The notes: generated from the letters alone by a model not told the origin. 64,000 nucleotides of DNA from Bradyrhizobium sacchari (GCF_002068095.1 NZ_LWIG01000014.1:420200-484199); one strand, 5' to 3'. Counted from the first letter of the stretch, positions 26,075 to 35,627 are shown. Program-made: numbers and translations.

Positions 26075-26443
26075 TTACTTCTTCTTGCCGGCGATGGCCT
26101 TGGCCGGACCCTTGCGCGTACGCGCATTGGTGTGGGTACGCTGGCCGCGCACCGGCAGACCGCGACGATGGCGCAGGCCGCGATAGCAGCCGAGGTCCAT
26201 CAGACGCTTGATGTTGATGCCGACCTCACGACGCAGGTCGCCCTCGACGAGATAGTCGCGGTCGATCACTTCGCGGATCTGGAGAACTTCGGCGTCGCTG
26301 AGCTGATTGACGCGACGATCCTCGGGGATCTTCACCTTCTCGATGATGTCACCGGCGATCTTCGGGCCGATGCCATGGATGTACTGAAGCGCGATCAGCA
26401 CGCGCTTGTTGGTGGGAATGTTCACGCCGGCAATACGGGCCAC
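26075..26443 (-). CDS. rpsM: 30S ribosomal protein S13
   Basis: S13 sits at the head of the small subunit and bridges to the large subunit and P-site tRNA. The 122 residues start [19 protein letters not shown], carry [16 protein letters not shown], and end in the basic tail [24 protein letters not shown] precedes ATG 26443. rpmJ and rpsD, which flank S13 in many bacteria, are not here. It is 187 bases downstream of adk. Confidence 0.97.
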   Translation of the reverse strand: MARIAGVNIPTNKRVLIALQYIHGIGPKIAGDIIEKVKIPEDRRVNQLSDAEVLQIREVIDRDYLVEGDLRREVGINIKRLMDLGCYRGLRHRRGLPVRGQRTHTNARTRKGPAKAIAGKKK

Positions 26444-26460
26444 GGCCTTCTCTCCTGTTG

Positions 26461-26482
26461 CCGATCCCTCGTCAGGAATCGG
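26461..26482 (-). other. stem-loop just upstream of rpsM
   Basis: CCGATCCCT and AGGAATCGG form nine pairs with one mismatch around the loop CGTC, ending 18 bases before the rpsM start. A GTGTTC / GAACAC dyad lies further upstream at 26510-26529. Either could be part of a leader or promoter for a separate alpha-operon transcript. Confidence 0.35.
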
Positions 26483-26630
26483 GCTTTAAGTGCTTGCGTT
26501 CTCGGGCAGGTGTTCACAAACGCGAACACGACGCCCACCCCCGGTCTTCCTGGGGCCCGGCATCGTCTGAAACTATCCGACTTGGATGCGGGGCTTATTA
26601 GGGGATTCCGGGGGCTTTCGTCAACCGCTG

Positions 26631-27500
26631 CTAGCGCTTGGCTCGCTTTTTCGTGACCTTTTTTGCGGCCTTTTTGGCACCCTTTTTGACCGCCTTCTTG
26701 GCGGTCGTCTTAGCTGCTTTCTTGACCGTTTTCTTGGCCATTTTCTTGGCTGCCTTCTTGGCACCCTTCACGGTCTTCTTGGCGGCCTTTTTGGAGGATT
26801 TGGCAGCCTTTTTGGCCGTTTTCGCCGGCTTTTTGGCCGCTTTCTTCGCCGCGTTGGCCTTCTTGGCCGGGCCTGACTTGGCCGCGCTGCGGGCGTGGGT
26901 CTTGGGTTCCACCGCCCCGAGGGCCAGGAGCTGGCGGTGGATGGCGCGGGTGACCTCGTCGATGGCCATCATGCCGTCGATGGTGGAGAGCTTCCGCCGC
27001 TCGGAATAGTAGTGAATCAGGGGTTCCGTCTGGCTGCGGTAGCTAGCCAGGCGCTTGGTCAGGACCTCCGGGGTGTCGTCGAGTCGGACCTCTTCGCCGC
27101 GCTCCCGCATCTGGGCGACACGGGTCTCGACGCGGCTCAGAAGCGCGCTCTCGTTGACGCGGAGCTCGATCACCGCATCGAGCTTGAGATGCTTGTGCCT
27201 GAGCAGCTCATCCAGCGCCTCGGCCTGTGGCACGGTGCGCGGGAAGCCGTCGAGGATGAAACCATTCTTGGCGTCCGGCTGGTCGATCCGGTCGGAGATG
27301 ATTCCGACCACGACCTCGTCGGGCACGAGGCCGCCGGCCGCCATGACTTCCTTGGCCTTCAGGCCGACCGGCGTTCCCGCCGCGACGGCCGCGCGCAGCA
27401 TCTCACCGGTCGAGAGCTGGACGATGCCATAGCGCTGCACCAGCAGCTGCGCCTGGGTCCCCTTGCCCGACCCCGGCGGTCCCAGAAGTATAATTCTCAT
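26631..27500 (-). CDS. adk: adenylate kinase with a histone-H1-like Lys/Ala-rich tail
   Basis: The first 195 residues are a complete adenylate kinase, which interconverts ATP and AMP with two ADP. The P-loop is GPPGSGKGT (7-15), AMP site residues lie in [10 protein letters not shown] and GFPRT, and the short LID ([18 protein letters not shown]) has no zinc Cys cluster. Residues about 200-289 are an added tail made of Lys, Ala, Thr and Val ([16 protein letters not shown] and similar), with almost no acidic residues. Such tails bind DNA or RNA. The start overlaps the secY2 stop by four bases. The tail is in frame up to the single stop, so it is not a frameshift product. Confidence 0.93.
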   Translation of the reverse strand: MRIILLGPPGSGKGTQAQLLVQRYGIVQLSTGEMLRAAVAAGTPVGLKAKEVMAAGGLVPDEVVVGIISDRIDQPDAKNGFILDGFPRTVPQAEALDELLRHKHLKLDAVIELRVNESALLSRVETRVAQMRERGEEVRLDDTPEVLTKRLASYRSQTEPLIHYYSERRKLSTIDGMMAIDEVTRAIHRQLLALGAVEPKTHARSAAKSGPAKKANAAKKAAKKPAKTAKKAAKSSKKAAKKTVKGAKKAAKKMAKKTVKKAAKTTAKKAVKKGAKKAAKKVTKKRAKR

Positions 27501-28708
27501 CGGCGTACGCCCCCCGGATTGGTGAGCGATACGTCGCGCACCTGTGTTTTGATATCAAGAGCAGTGCCAACCACAACCAGCGCCGCACCGCCATTGACGA
27601 CCATACTATAAGGCAGCCCGATCCCGTAAAGCTCGAAGACCTCCGGAATCAACTGCAACACCGTCAGGTAGACGGCTCCGACGACCGTCGTCAATGACAC
27701 GACGCGATCGAGATGGTCGGCGGTCGCCTCGCCCGGCGCGACGCCGGGAATCGCGCCGTCCTGCGCGGCCAGGGATTTGGCCGCTTGCTCGGGATCGACG
27801 ACATAGGCCGTGTAGATGAAGACGAGCACGAACACGGCGATCGAACCGAGAATGAGATGTGCCGGCTGCCCGAACTGCAGTTGCCGATAGGCCGCTACGA
27901 CCAGGGGGTGATTGCCGCCCAGGATGAAGCCTGCAAAAGCGAGCGGCAGAAAGAAGATCCACGGCGCCACCGTGACCGGAATCAGAAACCCGGCGCTGTT
28001 GAGCTTGATCGGCAGCACGGCATCGCGCACCGGCAGTTGCCGCGCGCCGACGCTGAGCGCGCCGAATTGGACCCGCACATTTCGCCGCGCGCCTTCGACA
28101 AGCACGATCCCGGCAACGATCACGACCCAGCACACGGCATGGCCGAGCACGAGATTTCCCGAGACCACACCGCTCTGAACGAGATCCACGATGCCAGCGA
28201 TGTCTCGCGGAAGAGCAACGACAAAGCCGACGCTCAGGATCAGCGCCAGCCCGTTACCGACGCCGTAGCGGGTGATCTGTTCGCTCAACCACACCAGCAC
28301 GACGACGCCGCCGACCATCGAAGCCGTCGCCGTCACCACGAACCAGCCGTCGGGATTCCTGACGAGGCCCGGAATGGCCGTCAGCGCGGAAGCGATGCCG
28401 TAGGCCTGGAAGGCCGCAAGTCCCAAGGTCAGTCCGAACGTGGCCCGTGCGATCTTGCGCCGGCCGGCCTCGCCCGACCGCTCGATCGCATTCAGGCCGC
28501 GCCACACCACGGACAGCAGCCGGATGAAGATCGCCGCGCTCAGATAGGGAACGAGCCCGAGCGCAAAGAGCGAGAGACGGGCGATGATGTCCAACGCCGG
28601 CGAGACGCCAGACGTGTTCACTCCCGCGATCGGAATCTGGGTGCCGAGCCTGAAAAGGAGCAGCGCGCCAATCGTGAAAGCGATTCGGCGCGCGAGCTCC
28701 CTGCTCAT
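27497..28708 (-). CDS. divergent second SecY-type translocon protein
   Basis: A 403-residue membrane protein colinear with SecY and right behind it (17-base gap). It keeps [10 protein letters not shown], the TM2 motif [40 protein letters not shown] and [10 protein letters not shown]. Compared with the neighbour it has about 16 fewer residues in the plug region (between residues 31 and 44). It has GVAPG where SecY has GIRPG, so the arginine equal to E. coli R357 is Ala324. The basic KRQ of the 6/7 loop is replaced by ALS, and the C-terminal cytosolic tail is shorter. Hydrophobic pore-ring positions remain. It probably forms a membrane channel, but SecA- or ribosome-driven export looks doubtful. 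The stop overlaps adk. Confidence 0.88.
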   Translation of the reverse strand: MSRELARRIAFTIGALLLFRLGTQIPIAGVNTSGVSPALDIIARLSLFALGLVPYLSAAIFIRLLSVVWRGLNAIERSGEAGRRKIARATFGLTLGLAAFQAYGIASALTAIPGLVRNPDGWFVVTATASMVGGVVVLVWLSEQITRYGVGNGLALILSVGFVVALPRDIAGIVDLVQSGVVSGNLVLGHAVCWVVIVAGIVLVEGARRNVRVQFGALSVGARQLPVRDAVLPIKLNSAGFLIPVTVAPWIFFLPLAFAGFILGGNHPLVVAAYRQLQFGQPAHLILGSIAVFVLVFIYTAYVVDPEQAAKSLAAQDGAIPGVAPGEATADHLDRVVSLTTVVGAVYLTVLQLIPEVFELYGIGLPYSMVVNGGAALVVVGTALDIKTQVRDVSLTNPGGVRR

Positions 28709-28725
28709 CTACGGCGACGCCGCGG

Positions 28726-30057
28726 CTAGCGGCGCCGGCCGCGCAGCTTGGACTTGCGGATCAGGCCTTCGTACTGATGGGCCAGCAGATAGCCCTGCAC
28801 CTGCGCCACCGTGTCCATGGTGACGCTGACGACGATCAGCAGCGAGGTGCCGCCGAAGTAGAACGGCACCGAGGCGTAGGAGATCAGGATCTCCGGGATC
28901 AAGCAGACGATGGCAAGATAGATCGCACCGAGCACGGTGATGCGCGACAGCACGTAGTCGATATATTCGGCCGTACGCTCACCGGGACGGATGCCCGGAA
29001 TGAAGCCGCCGTGCTTCTTCAGATTGTCCGCGGTCTCGGTCGGGTTGAACACGATCGCGGTGTAGAAGAACGCGAAGAACACGATCAGCGCGAGATAGAG
29101 GATCAGGAACAGCGGACGGCCGTGGCCGAGCTGGGTGGTGATCCACTGGAACCATTCCGGACCGCTGCCCGCGTTGAAGTTCGCAACCGTGGTCGGCAGC
29201 AGCAGCAGCGAGGATGCGAAGATCGGCGGGATCACGCCCGAGGTGTTGAGCTTGAGCGGCAGATGCGAGGACTGGCCCTCGAACATCTTGTTGCCGACCT
29301 GGCGCTTCGGATACTGGATCAAGAGCCGGCGCTGGGCGCGCTCCATGAACACGATGAAGGCGATCACGGCGACAGCCATGATGATCACGACCAGGATCAG
29401 GCCGGTCGACATCGCGCCCTGACGGCCGAGCTCGAGCATGTTGGCAAGCGCCGCGGGCAGCTCGGCGACGATGCCGGAGAGGATGATCAGCGAGATGCCG
29501 TTTCCGATGCCGCGCGAGGTGATCTGCTCGCCCAGCCACATCAGGAACATGGTGCCGCCGGTCAGCGTGATCGCCGTGGACAGGCGGAAGAACATGCCGG
29601 GCTCGCTGACGACGTTGCCGGCGCCTTCCAGACCCACCGCGATACCGTAGGACTGGAACGCGGCCAGAATCACGGTCAGGTACCGGGTGTACTGGTTCAG
29701 CGTCTTGCGGCCGGCCTCACCCTCCTTCTTCAGCGCCTCGAGCTGCGGCGAGACGGTGGTCAGGAGCTGGATGATGATCGAGGCCGAGATGTACGGCATG
29801 ATGTTCAGCGCGAAGATCGCCATGCGGTGGATGCCGCCGCCGGCGAACATGTTGAACATGCCGAGGATGCCGCCCGCCTGGGAGCGAAACACCTGCTCCC
29901 AGATGTTGGGATCGATGCCCGGCAGCGGGATGTAGGTCCCGAGCCGATAAACGAGCAGCGCACCCAGGGTGAACCAGATGCGCTTCTTCAGTTCGTCGGC
30001 CTTGGCAAACGCGCCGAAATTGAGATTGGCTGCCAGTTGTTCCGCTGCAGAGACCAT
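28726..30057 (-). CDS. secY: preprotein translocase subunit SecY
   Basis: The canonical SecY of 443 residues, core of the SecYEG channel in the inner membrane. Ten hydrophobic helices are visible. The plug region is full (QAGGILGMFNMFAGGG, residues 60-75), TM2 has IFALNIMPYISASIIIQLL, the 6/7 loop has ERAQRRLLIQYPKRQVGN, and the essential Arg357 lies in GIRPGERTAEYID. The tail KSKLRGRRR is basic. It follows rplO after 247 bases that contain a dispersed repeat, an unusual gap for this operon. Its partner secE is at the far end of the window. Confidence 0.98.
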   Translation of the reverse strand: MVSAAEQLAANLNFGAFAKADELKKRIWFTLGALLVYRLGTYIPLPGIDPNIWEQVFRSQAGGILGMFNMFAGGGIHRMAIFALNIMPYISASIIIQLLTTVSPQLEALKKEGEAGRKTLNQYTRYLTVILAAFQSYGIAVGLEGAGNVVSEPGMFFRLSTAITLTGGTMFLMWLGEQITSRGIGNGISLIILSGIVAELPAALANMLELGRQGAMSTGLILVVIIMAVAVIAFIVFMERAQRRLLIQYPKRQVGNKMFEGQSSHLPLKLNTSGVIPPIFASSLLLLPTTVANFNAGSGPEWFQWITTQLGHGRPLFLILYLALIVFFAFFYTAIVFNPTETADNLKKHGGFIPGIRPGERTAEYIDYVLSRITVLGAIYLAIVCLIPEILISYASVPFYFGGTSLLIVVSVTMDTVAQVQGYLLAHQYEGLIRKSKLRGRRR

Positions 30058-30110
30058 CTTGGACTTTCTCCCGCCGCCTGTTGCGCCGTCATGCCCGCGG
30101 CCGGGCTACT

Positions 30111-30212
30111 AAAGCGCGATGAAACCAGGATGTCTCATTATCGCGCTTTAGGTTGTCGTTTGAGCATGATCTGGTCGGAAAACCGCTTCACACTTTTCCG
30201 GATCATGCTTTC
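30111..30212. repeat. GCATGATC-type repeat between rplO and secY
   Basis: AAAGCGCGATGA ... TATCGCGCTTTA forms a first hairpin, and GAGCATGATCTGGTCGGAAA with CACTTTTCCGGATCATGC a second. The layout equals that at 1690-1794. It lies within the spc operon, 53 bases upstream of the secY start. Confidence 0.8.
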
Positions 30213-30304
30213 GCGGACGCCGGACATTATCTGGGGCTCGGCTTCGATAAGTCCACGTCCCGCATGCGTAAAGGCTCGCGTGCCGCGGGCCAATGACGCA
30301 GTTG

Positions 30305-30790
30305 TTACGCCGCCTCGCCTTCTTCCTTGGCGGGGGCGAGGATCTTCACCGAGCCGCCGGCCTTCTCGACCGCCGCGATCGCGGTCTTGGTGGCGCCATG
30401 CACTTCGATGTTGAGCTTCGACTTGAGCTCGCCGCGGCCGAGCAGCCGCAGGCCGGCCTTGGCGCGGCGCAGCACGCCGCCCTTCACCAGGGCCTCGACG
30501 TTCACGACGCTGCCGGCGTCGATCTTCTTGGCATCGACCGCTTCCTGGAGCCGGTCGAGATTGATCTCGGCGAACTCGACGCGGAAGATGTTGTTGAAGC
30601 CGCGCTTGGGCAGACGGCGATGCATCGGCATCTGGCCGCCTTCGAAACCCTTGATGCGCACGCCCGAACGCGCGGTCTGGCCCTTGCCGCCGCGGCCGGA
30701 CTGCTTGCCCTTGCCCGAACCGATGCCGCGGCCGACGCGCATGCGCTTCTTGCGCGAGCCGGCGTTGTCGGCGATATCGCTGAGCTTCAT
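30305..30790 (-). CDS. rplO: 50S ribosomal protein L15
   Basis: L15 helps fold 23S rRNA and assembles late. The 161-residue product begins [20 protein letters not shown], continues with a Gly/Lys-rich stretch ([20 protein letters not shown]) that reaches into the rRNA, and has [18 protein letters not shown]. The C-terminal part has a compact domain ([20 protein letters not shown]). AGGAGAAGG precedes ATG 30790. Gaps on both sides contain dispersed repeats. Confidence 0.97.
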   Translation of the reverse strand: MKLSDIADNAGSRKKRMRVGRGIGSGKGKQSGRGGKGQTARSGVRIKGFEGGQMPMHRRLPKRGFNNIFRVEFAEINLDRLQEAVDAKKIDAGSVVNVEALVKGGVLRRAKAGLRLLGRGELKSKLNIEVHGATKTAIAAVEKAGGSVKILAPAKEEGEAA

Positions 30791-30810
30791 CGCCCTTCTC
30801 CTTATGTCTT

Positions 30811-30859
30811 GCGCACGATCTTCACCGAAAACCGGTATCCACTTTTCGGGATCGTGCGC
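30811..30859. repeat. GCGCACGATC / GATCGTGCGC repeat between rpmD and rplO
   Basis: GCGCACGAT and ATCGTGCGC bound the element; inside, CCGAAAACCGG and CCACTTTTCGGG keep the same core as the GCATGATC family with altered ends. It occupies most of the 75-base gap, only 21 bases from the L15 start, so its hairpin will be near the ribosome site. Confidence 0.75.
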
Positions 30860-30865
30860 CGCCTC

Positions 30866-31072
30866 TTACTTCTCGTCGACGATGCGGACGAGATGGTGAA
30901 CCTTCTCGATCATGCCGCGGACCGCCGGGGTGTCCTGCAGTTCGCTGGTGCGACCGATCTTGTTGAGCTTGAGACCGATCAGCGTCGAGCGCTGCGAGTG
31001 ATGGCGGCGGATCGCGCTGCCGATCTGCTCGAGCTTGATCGTCTTGCTGGACTTAGCGGCGTCCTTGGCCAT
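30866..31072 (-). CDS. rpmD: 50S ribosomal protein L30
   Basis: A 68-residue protein on the large-subunit surface. Family marks are [35 protein letters not shown] and [16 protein letters not shown]. It starts 23 bases after rpsE. The first eight residues (MAKDAAKS) are an extension common in alphaproteobacteria. Confidence 0.96.
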   Translation of the reverse strand: MAKDAAKSSKTIKLEQIGSAIRRHHSQRSTLIGLKLNKIGRTSELQDTPAVRGMIEKVHHLVRIVDEK

Positions 31073-31095
31073 GGGAGTCTACTCCAAAGCTTCCG

Positions 31096-31689
31096 TTAGT
31101 CGGCAGCCGCCTCGGCATCGCCACCGATACGGCGCGACTGCAGAGTGGACACCTTGATGTTGCGGCGGGCCGCGACCGAACGCGGCGAATCCTGATGCTT
31201 CAGCGCGTCGAAGGTCGCGCGAACCATGTTGTACGGGTTCGACGAGCCGATCGACTTCGCCACCACGTCCTGGACGCCGAGCGTCTCGAACACGGCGCGC
31301 ATCGGGCCGCCGGCGATGATGCCGGTACCGGCGGGAGCTGCACGCAGATATACACGGCCCGCACCATGACGGCCGGCGATGTCGTGATGGAGCGTACGGC
31401 CCTCGCGCAGCGAGACGCGGGTCAGGTTGCGCTTGGCGGACTCGGTCGCCTTGCGGATCGCCTCAGGCACTTCGCGCGCCTTGCCGTGACCGAAGCCGGC
31501 GCGGCCCTTCTGGTCGCCGATCACGACCAGCGCAGCGAAACCGAAGCGCTTGCCGCCCTTGACGACCTTGGCCACGCGGTTGATGTGGACCAGCTTGTCG
31601 ACGAACTCGCTGTCGCGCTCCTCGCGCTCCTTGCGTTCACGTCCGCCGCCGCGTTGATCGCGTCCACCACGTTGTTCGCGTTCTGCCAT
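31096..31689 (-). CDS. rpsE: 30S ribosomal protein S5
   Basis: S5 shapes the mRNA entry and affects decoding accuracy. The 197 residues start with a charged extension rich in Arg, Glu and Gly (about residues 1-25). The double-stranded-RNA-like domain follows ([31 protein letters not shown]) and then the C-terminal domain ([20 protein letters not shown]). It lies between rplR and rpmD. Confidence 0.97.
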   Translation of the reverse strand: MAEREQRGGRDQRGGGRERKEREERDSEFVDKLVHINRVAKVVKGGKRFGFAALVVIGDQKGRAGFGHGKAREVPEAIRKATESAKRNLTRVSLREGRTLHHDIAGRHGAGRVYLRAAPAGTGIIAGGPMRAVFETLGVQDVVAKSIGSSNPYNMVRATFDALKHQDSPRSVAARRNIKVSTLQSRRIGGDAEAAAD

Positions 31690-31733
31690 TTTTCCAATCC
31701 TTCAGAGGCTTGCGCCTCAATCCTCAAATTCTG

Positions 31734-32096
31734 TTAGAAGCTCAGCCCGCTCTCGCGCGCGGCGTCGGCCAGAGCCTTGACGCGCCCGTGATAGAGGTAG
31801 CCACCACGATCGAACACGACTTCCTTGACGCCCTTCTCGACCGCGCGCTCGGCCAGCAGCTTGCCGACCGCCTTCGCCGCATCGATGTCAGCGCCGGTCT
31901 TGCCGCCGTCGCGCATCGACTTCTCGAGCGATGAGGCAGAGGCCAGCGTCTCACCCTTCAGGTCGTCGATGACCTGGGCGTAGATGTGCTTGGACGAGCG
32001 GAACACCGACAGACGCGGACGGCCGCCACCGGAGCGGCGCAGCTTCAGCCGCACACTCCGCTTGCGCCGGGCATTCGTAACCTTGGCTTTGGACAT
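31734..32096 (-). CDS. rplR: 50S ribosomal protein L18
   Basis: L18 binds 5S rRNA with L5 and L25. The 120 residues include the basic start [37 protein letters not shown], and [20 protein letters not shown] at the end. It begins 11 bases after rplF. Confidence 0.97.
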   Translation of the reverse strand: MSKAKVTNARRKRSVRLKLRRSGGGRPRLSVFRSSKHIYAQVIDDLKGETLASASSLEKSMRDGGKTGADIDAAKAVGKLLAERAVEKGVKEVVFDRGGYLYHGRVKALADAARESGLSF

Positions 32097-32107
32097 GACC
32101 GGCTCCG

Positions 32108-32641
32108 TTACTTCTTCTTGCCTTCCTTGCGGAAGATGAATTCGCCCACATACTTCACGCCCTTGCCCTTATAGGGCTCCGGCGGACGGTAGGCGCGGAT
32201 CTCCGCGGCGACCTGGCCGACGCGCTGGACGTCGCTGCCCGCCACCGTGATCTCGGTCGGCTTCGGCACGGTGACCGTGATCCCTTCCGGGATCGGATAG
32301 ATCACGTCGTGGCTGTAGCCGAGCGCGAGCTGGAGGTTCTTGCCCTGCATCGCGGCGCGGTAACCGACGCCGGTGATCTCGAGCTTCTTCTCGAAGCCCT
32401 TGGTGACGCCTTCGACCAGATTCGCGACCTGGGCGCGAGCGGTACCGTACAGCGCGCGGGCGCGGTTGGTCTCAGCGCGCGGCTTGACCTTGATCTGGCC
32501 GCTCTCGAGCTTCACCTCGACGTCGTCATGGACGACGAACTGAAGCTGGCCCTTCGGCCCCTTCATCTTGACGGTCTGCCCATCGACGGTCGCGGTCACA
32601 CCCGACGGAACCGCCACAGGCCTTTTGCCAACTCGTGACAT
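32108..32641 (-). CDS. rplF: 50S ribosomal protein L6
   Basis: L6 lies near the factor-binding centre. The 177-residue product has two repeated domains: [20 protein letters not shown] at the start, and in the second half [20 protein letters not shown] with the end motif [23 protein letters not shown] 32641 has AAGGA upstream and gives the conserved start; the frame itself runs to 32692. Confidence 0.97.
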   Translation of the reverse strand: MSRVGKRPVAVPSGVTATVDGQTVKMKGPKGQLQFVVHDDVEVKLESGQIKVKPRAETNRARALYGTARAQVANLVEGVTKGFEKKLEITGVGYRAAMQGKNLQLALGYSHDVIYPIPEGITVTVPKPTEITVAGSDVQRVGQVAAEIRAYRPPEPYKGKGVKYVGEFIFRKEGKKK

Positions 32642-32657
32642 GGATGAAAAATCCTTC

Positions 32658-33056
32658 TCAGAACACCGTGAAGAGGACTTCACCGCCCACATTCGCGTCG
32701 CGCGCGCTGTGGTCGGCCATGATCCCCTTCGGCGTCGACAACACCGAAATGCCGAGCCCGTTGTTGACCCGCGGCAGGTTCTTCACCGAGGCGTAGACAC
32801 GACGCCCGGGCTTGGAAACGCGTTCGATCTCGCGGATGACGGGCTCGCCGTCGAAATACTTCAGCTCGATCTCGATCTCGCTGCGGCCCGAGGGATGCTC
32901 GAGCGTGGCGTAACCGCGGATGTAGCCCTCGGACTTCAGCACCTCGAGCACGTTCTCGCGCATCTTCGAACCAGGCGTGGACACCTTGGTCTTGGAGCGC
33001 ATCTGCGCGTTGCGGATGCGGGTGATCAGATCGCTGATTGGATCGTGCGTAGACAT
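32658..33056 (-). CDS. rpsH: 30S ribosomal protein S8
   Basis: S8 organises the central domain of 16S rRNA and represses the spc operon in many bacteria. The 132 residues start [18 protein letters not shown], carry [20 protein letters not shown], and end with the conserved [20 protein letters not shown]. It lies 14 bases after rpsN. Confidence 0.97.
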   Translation of the reverse strand: MSTHDPISDLITRIRNAQMRSKTKVSTPGSKMRENVLEVLKSEGYIRGYATLEHPSGRSEIEIELKYFDGEPVIREIERVSKPGRRVYASVKNLPRVNNGLGISVLSTPKGIMADHSARDANVGGEVLFTVF

Positions 33057-33070
33057 CTAAACGACCCTCC

Positions 33071-33376
33071 TTACCAGCTGGACTTCACGAGGCCCGGGAC
33101 CATGCCCTTGGAGCCAAGGTCGCGCAGCGCGATACGGGACAGCTTGTTCTTGCGATAGTTCGAGCGCGGGCGGCCCGACAGCTCGCAACGCAGGCGGATG
33201 CGGGTCGCCGACGAGTTGCGCGGCATTTCGGCCAGCTTCAACGTCGCAGCGAAACGCTCTTCCATCGGCAGCTTCTTGTCGGCGATGATCGCCTTCAACC
33301 GCTCGCGCTTGGCGGCGGCGTTCTTCACCATCCGCTTGCGCCGGTTGTTCTTCTCGACTGAACTCTTCTTTGCCAT
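33071..33376 (-). CDS. rpsN: 30S ribosomal protein S14, zinc-independent form
   Basis: The 101-residue product is the long S14 type: [20 protein letters not shown] at the start, and [19 protein letters not shown] with [18 protein letters not shown] at the end. Only one Cys is present, so the CxxC pairs of the zinc form are missing. S14 acts in the head of the small subunit. It follows rplE after 46 bases. Confidence 0.97.
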   Translation of the reverse strand: MAKKSSVEKNNRRKRMVKNAAAKRERLKAIIADKKLPMEERFAATLKLAEMPRNSSATRIRLRCELSGRPRSNYRKNKLSRIALRDLGSKGMVPGLVKSSW

Positions 33377-33422
33377 GCTTGGCTCCTGGGTATCCGCGTT
33401 TGAGAGGCTTTAGGTCAGCGTC

Positions 33423-33980
33423 TCACTGCCGGAACGGGAAATTGAAAGCGGTCAACAAGGCCCTCGCCTCTTCGTCGGTCTTGGCCGTGGTGCAGACGGT
33501 GATGTCCATACCGCGGGCTTCCGTGACCTTGTCGAAGTCGATCTCGGGGAAAATGATGTGCTCCTTGATGCCGAGCGAGTAGTTGCCGCGGCCGTCAAAG
33601 CTCTTCGGGTTCAGGCCGCGGAAGTCGCGGACGCGCGGCAGCGCGACCGTCACCAGGCGATCGATGAACTCGTACATGCGGGCCTTGCGCAGCGTGACCT
33701 TGCAGCCGATCGGCTGGTTCTCACGCAGCTTGAAGGTCGCGATCGCGATGCGCGAATAGGTCACGATCGCCTTCTGGCCGGCGATCTGGGTCAGCTCGGC
33801 CGCGGCGGTCTCGGCCTTCTTGCGGTCGTTGACCGAATCGCCAACGCCCATGTTCAGCACGACCTTGTCCAGGCGAGGAACCTGCATCACGTTCTCATAA
33901 CCGAACTTCTCGGTCATGGCCGTGCGGATCTTCGCATCGTATTCCGCGCGCAGGCGCGGCGTGTAAGCGGCCTCAGCCAT
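33423..33980 (-). CDS. rplE: 50S ribosomal protein L5
   Basis: L5 binds 5S rRNA and touches P-site tRNA. From ATG 33980 the product has 185 residues: [58 protein letters not shown], and the end [20 protein letters not shown]. The start overlaps the end of rplX by eight bases, so translation is coupled. The longer frame to 34076 overlaps rplX fully and is not used. Confidence 0.97.
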   Translation of the reverse strand: MAEAAYTPRLRAEYDAKIRTAMTEKFGYENVMQVPRLDKVVLNMGVGDSVNDRKKAETAAAELTQIAGQKAIVTYSRIAIATFKLRENQPIGCKVTLRKARMYEFIDRLVTVALPRVRDFRGLNPKSFDGRGNYSLGIKEHIIFPEIDFDKVTEARGMDITVCTTAKTDEEARALLTAFNFPFRQ

Positions 33981-34287
33981 CGATCTCAGCTCCCGAGCTC
34001 TTGGCGATGCGGACCTTCTTGCCGTCCGCCAGAATCTTGAATCCGACGCGGGTCGGCTTTCCGTCCTTGCCGACATACGCGATGTTGGACAGTTGGATCG
34101 GCGCCTCTTTCGAGATGATGCCGCCCTCCTGGGCCTGCGTCTGCTTCTGGTGACGCTTGACCATGTTGATGCCGCGCACGAGTGCCGTGCCGGCGTCGGG
34201 GCGAACCTCGAACACCTCGCCGGTGCGGCCCTTGTCGCGGCCGGTCAGCACGACGACCTTGTCGCCCTTGCGGATCTTCGCAGCCAT
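33973..34287 (-). CDS. rplX: 50S ribosomal protein L24
   Basis: An assembly-initiating protein near the exit tunnel. The 104 residues open with a KOW motif ([20 protein letters not shown]), then [20 protein letters not shown] and [20 protein letters not shown]. Its ATG shares one base with the rplN stop (TGATG), and its stop lies inside rplE, so three genes are translationally linked. Confidence 0.97.
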   Translation of the reverse strand: MAAKIRKGDKVVVLTGRDKGRTGEVFEVRPDAGTALVRGINMVKRHQKQTQAQEGGIISKEAPIQLSNIAYVGKDGKPTRVGFKILADGKKVRIAKSSGAEIDG

Positions 34288-34655
34288 CACAGCACCTCCG
34301 GCGCGAGCGAAATGATCTTCATGTGGTTCTTGGCGCGCAGCTCGCGCGGCACGGGCCCGAAGATACGAGTGCCGACCGGCTCGGACTGGTTGTTGATCAG
34401 AACGGCGGCGTTGCGGTCGAAACGGATGACCGAACCGTCGGCGCGGCGGATGTCCTTGCGGACGCGCACCACGACGGCCTTCATCACGTCGCCCTTCTTC
34501 ACCTTGCCACGCGGAATCGCTTCCTTGATCGAGACGACGATGATGTCGCCGATCGTGGCGTAGCGGCGCTTGGAGCCCCCGAGCACCTTGATACACATGA
34601 CACGGCGTGCGCCAGAATTGTCGGCCACGTCGAGGTTGGTCTGCATCTGAATCAT
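34287..34655 (-). CDS. rplN: 50S ribosomal protein L14
   Basis: L14 forms an intersubunit bridge. The 122-residue product starts [20 protein letters not shown] and carries [20 protein letters not shown] and [20 protein letters not shown]. It follows rpsQ after 84 bases, one of the wider gaps in the S10-spc junction and the usual position where the spc operon begins. Confidence 0.97.
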   Translation of the reverse strand: MIQMQTNLDVADNSGARRVMCIKVLGGSKRRYATIGDIIVVSIKEAIPRGKVKKGDVMKAVVVRVRKDIRRADGSVIRFDRNAAVLINNQSEPVGTRIFGPVPRELRAKNHMKIISLAPEVL

Positions 34656-34739
34656 TGATGCACCTCGTCCTCTTTCTCTTTGCGCCAGCCCAGCCGGCGC
34701 TCAACATTTCCCTGAAGTCAGTCGGCTAAAGCCAACAGA

Positions 34740-34988
34740 TCAGGCGCTTTTCTTGTGTTCGCCCCGGATCACGACCCAGCGCTTCAACTTCGAAATCGGC
34801 TTCGATTCCTCGATCCACACCACGTCGCCCGGCTTGAACTGGTTGCTCTCGTCGTGCGCGTGATAGTTCTTCGAACGGCGGATCGTCTTCTTGTAGATCG
34901 GGTGCGTGAAGCGGCGATCGACGCGCACCACGATGGTCTTGGCTTGCTTGTCGCTGACGACCACGCCCTGCAAAGTACGTTTCGGCAT
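34740..34988 (-). CDS. rpsQ: 30S ribosomal protein S17
   Basis: An OB-fold protein binding 16S rRNA helix 11. The 82 residues are [39 protein letters not shown], and the typical [23 protein letters not shown] 34988 gives the conserved start. It is the last gene of the S10 group, 13 bases behind rpmC. Confidence 0.97.
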   Translation of the reverse strand: MPKRTLQGVVVSDKQAKTIVVRVDRRFTHPIYKKTIRRSKNYHAHDESNQFKPGDVVWIEESKPISKLKRWVVIRGEHKKSA

Positions 34989-35001
34989 CTTCGTAAGCCT
35001 C

Positions 35002-35208
35002 TTACTTCTTCTTCGCGCGCGTCTGCGCGGCGACGGTCTTGATCCGGGCGATGTCACGGCGGGCCTCGCGCAGGCGCGAGGTGTTCTCGAGCTGCCCGGT
35101 GGCACGCTGGAAGCGCAGGTTGAAGCGCTCCTTCTTCAGGTTCAGGATGGCGTCATCCTGCTGGTCGGGGCTCATCGCGCGGATGTCTTCGATCTTCATC
35201 TGGGCCAT
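35002..35208 (-). CDS. rpmC: 50S ribosomal protein L29
   Basis: A two-helix protein at the tunnel exit, the docking site of trigger factor and SRP with L23. The product from ATG 35208 is 68 residues ([20 protein letters not shown], then [20 protein letters not shown]). Another ATG at 35214 shares a base with the rplP stop (TAATG), but GGAG lies only two bases before it and eight before 35208, so 35208 is preferred. Confidence 0.95.
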   Translation of the reverse strand: MAQMKIEDIRAMSPDQQDDAILNLKKERFNLRFQRATGQLENTSRLREARRDIARIKTVAAQTRAKKK

Positions 35209-35213
35209 GGCCA

Positions 35214-35627
35214 TTACTCCGCAATGCGCTCGACGAAGCGCGTCTTGATCGGCAGCTTGGCGGCCGCCAGGGTCAACGCCTCACGCGCGGTCTGGGTGTT
35301 GACGCCGTCGATCTCGAACAGCACCCGGCCCGGCTTGACGCGCGCCACCCACAGTTCCGGCGAACCCTTGCCGGAGCCCATGCGGACTTCGGCCGGCTTC
35401 TTCGACACCGGAACGTCGGGGAACACGCGGATCCAGACGCGGCCGGCGCGCTTCATGTGACGGGTCAGCGCGCGGCGGGCGGCCTCGATCTGGCGCGCGG
35501 TGACGCGCTCAGGCTCGGTCGCCTTCAGGCCGTACTGGCCGAACGCCAACGTCGCGCCCGAAGACGCAACGCCGTGGATGCGGCCCTTATGCGCCTTCCG
35601 GAACTTCGTTTTCTTTGGTTGCATCAT
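35214..35627 (-). CDS. rplP: 50S ribosomal protein L16
   Basis: L16 stabilises A-site tRNA and is needed for peptidyl transfer. The 137 residues start [19 protein letters not shown], carry [20 protein letters not shown] and [20 protein letters not shown], and [20 protein letters not shown]. It lies 30 bases after rpsC. Confidence 0.97.
   Translation of the reverse strand: MMQPKKTKFRKAHKGRIHGVASSGATLAFGQYGLKATEPERVTARQIEAARRALTRHMKRAGRVWIRVFPDVPVSKKPAEVRMGSGKGSPELWVARVKPGRVLFEIDGVNTQTAREALTLAAAKLPIKTRFVERIAE

Noticed and set aside
26444..26630. Missing rpmJ/infA/map between secY and rpsM
   Set aside because: The 187-base gap holds no frame for L36. In alphaproteobacteria these genes are usually elsewhere, so this is not a deletion.
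27713..28729. Plus-strand frame opposite the second secY gene, suggesting that the minus frame might be a shadow
   Set aside because: The minus frame has clear SecY motifs and hydrophobic helices, while the plus frame is His/Asp/Arg-rich and is in mirror register.
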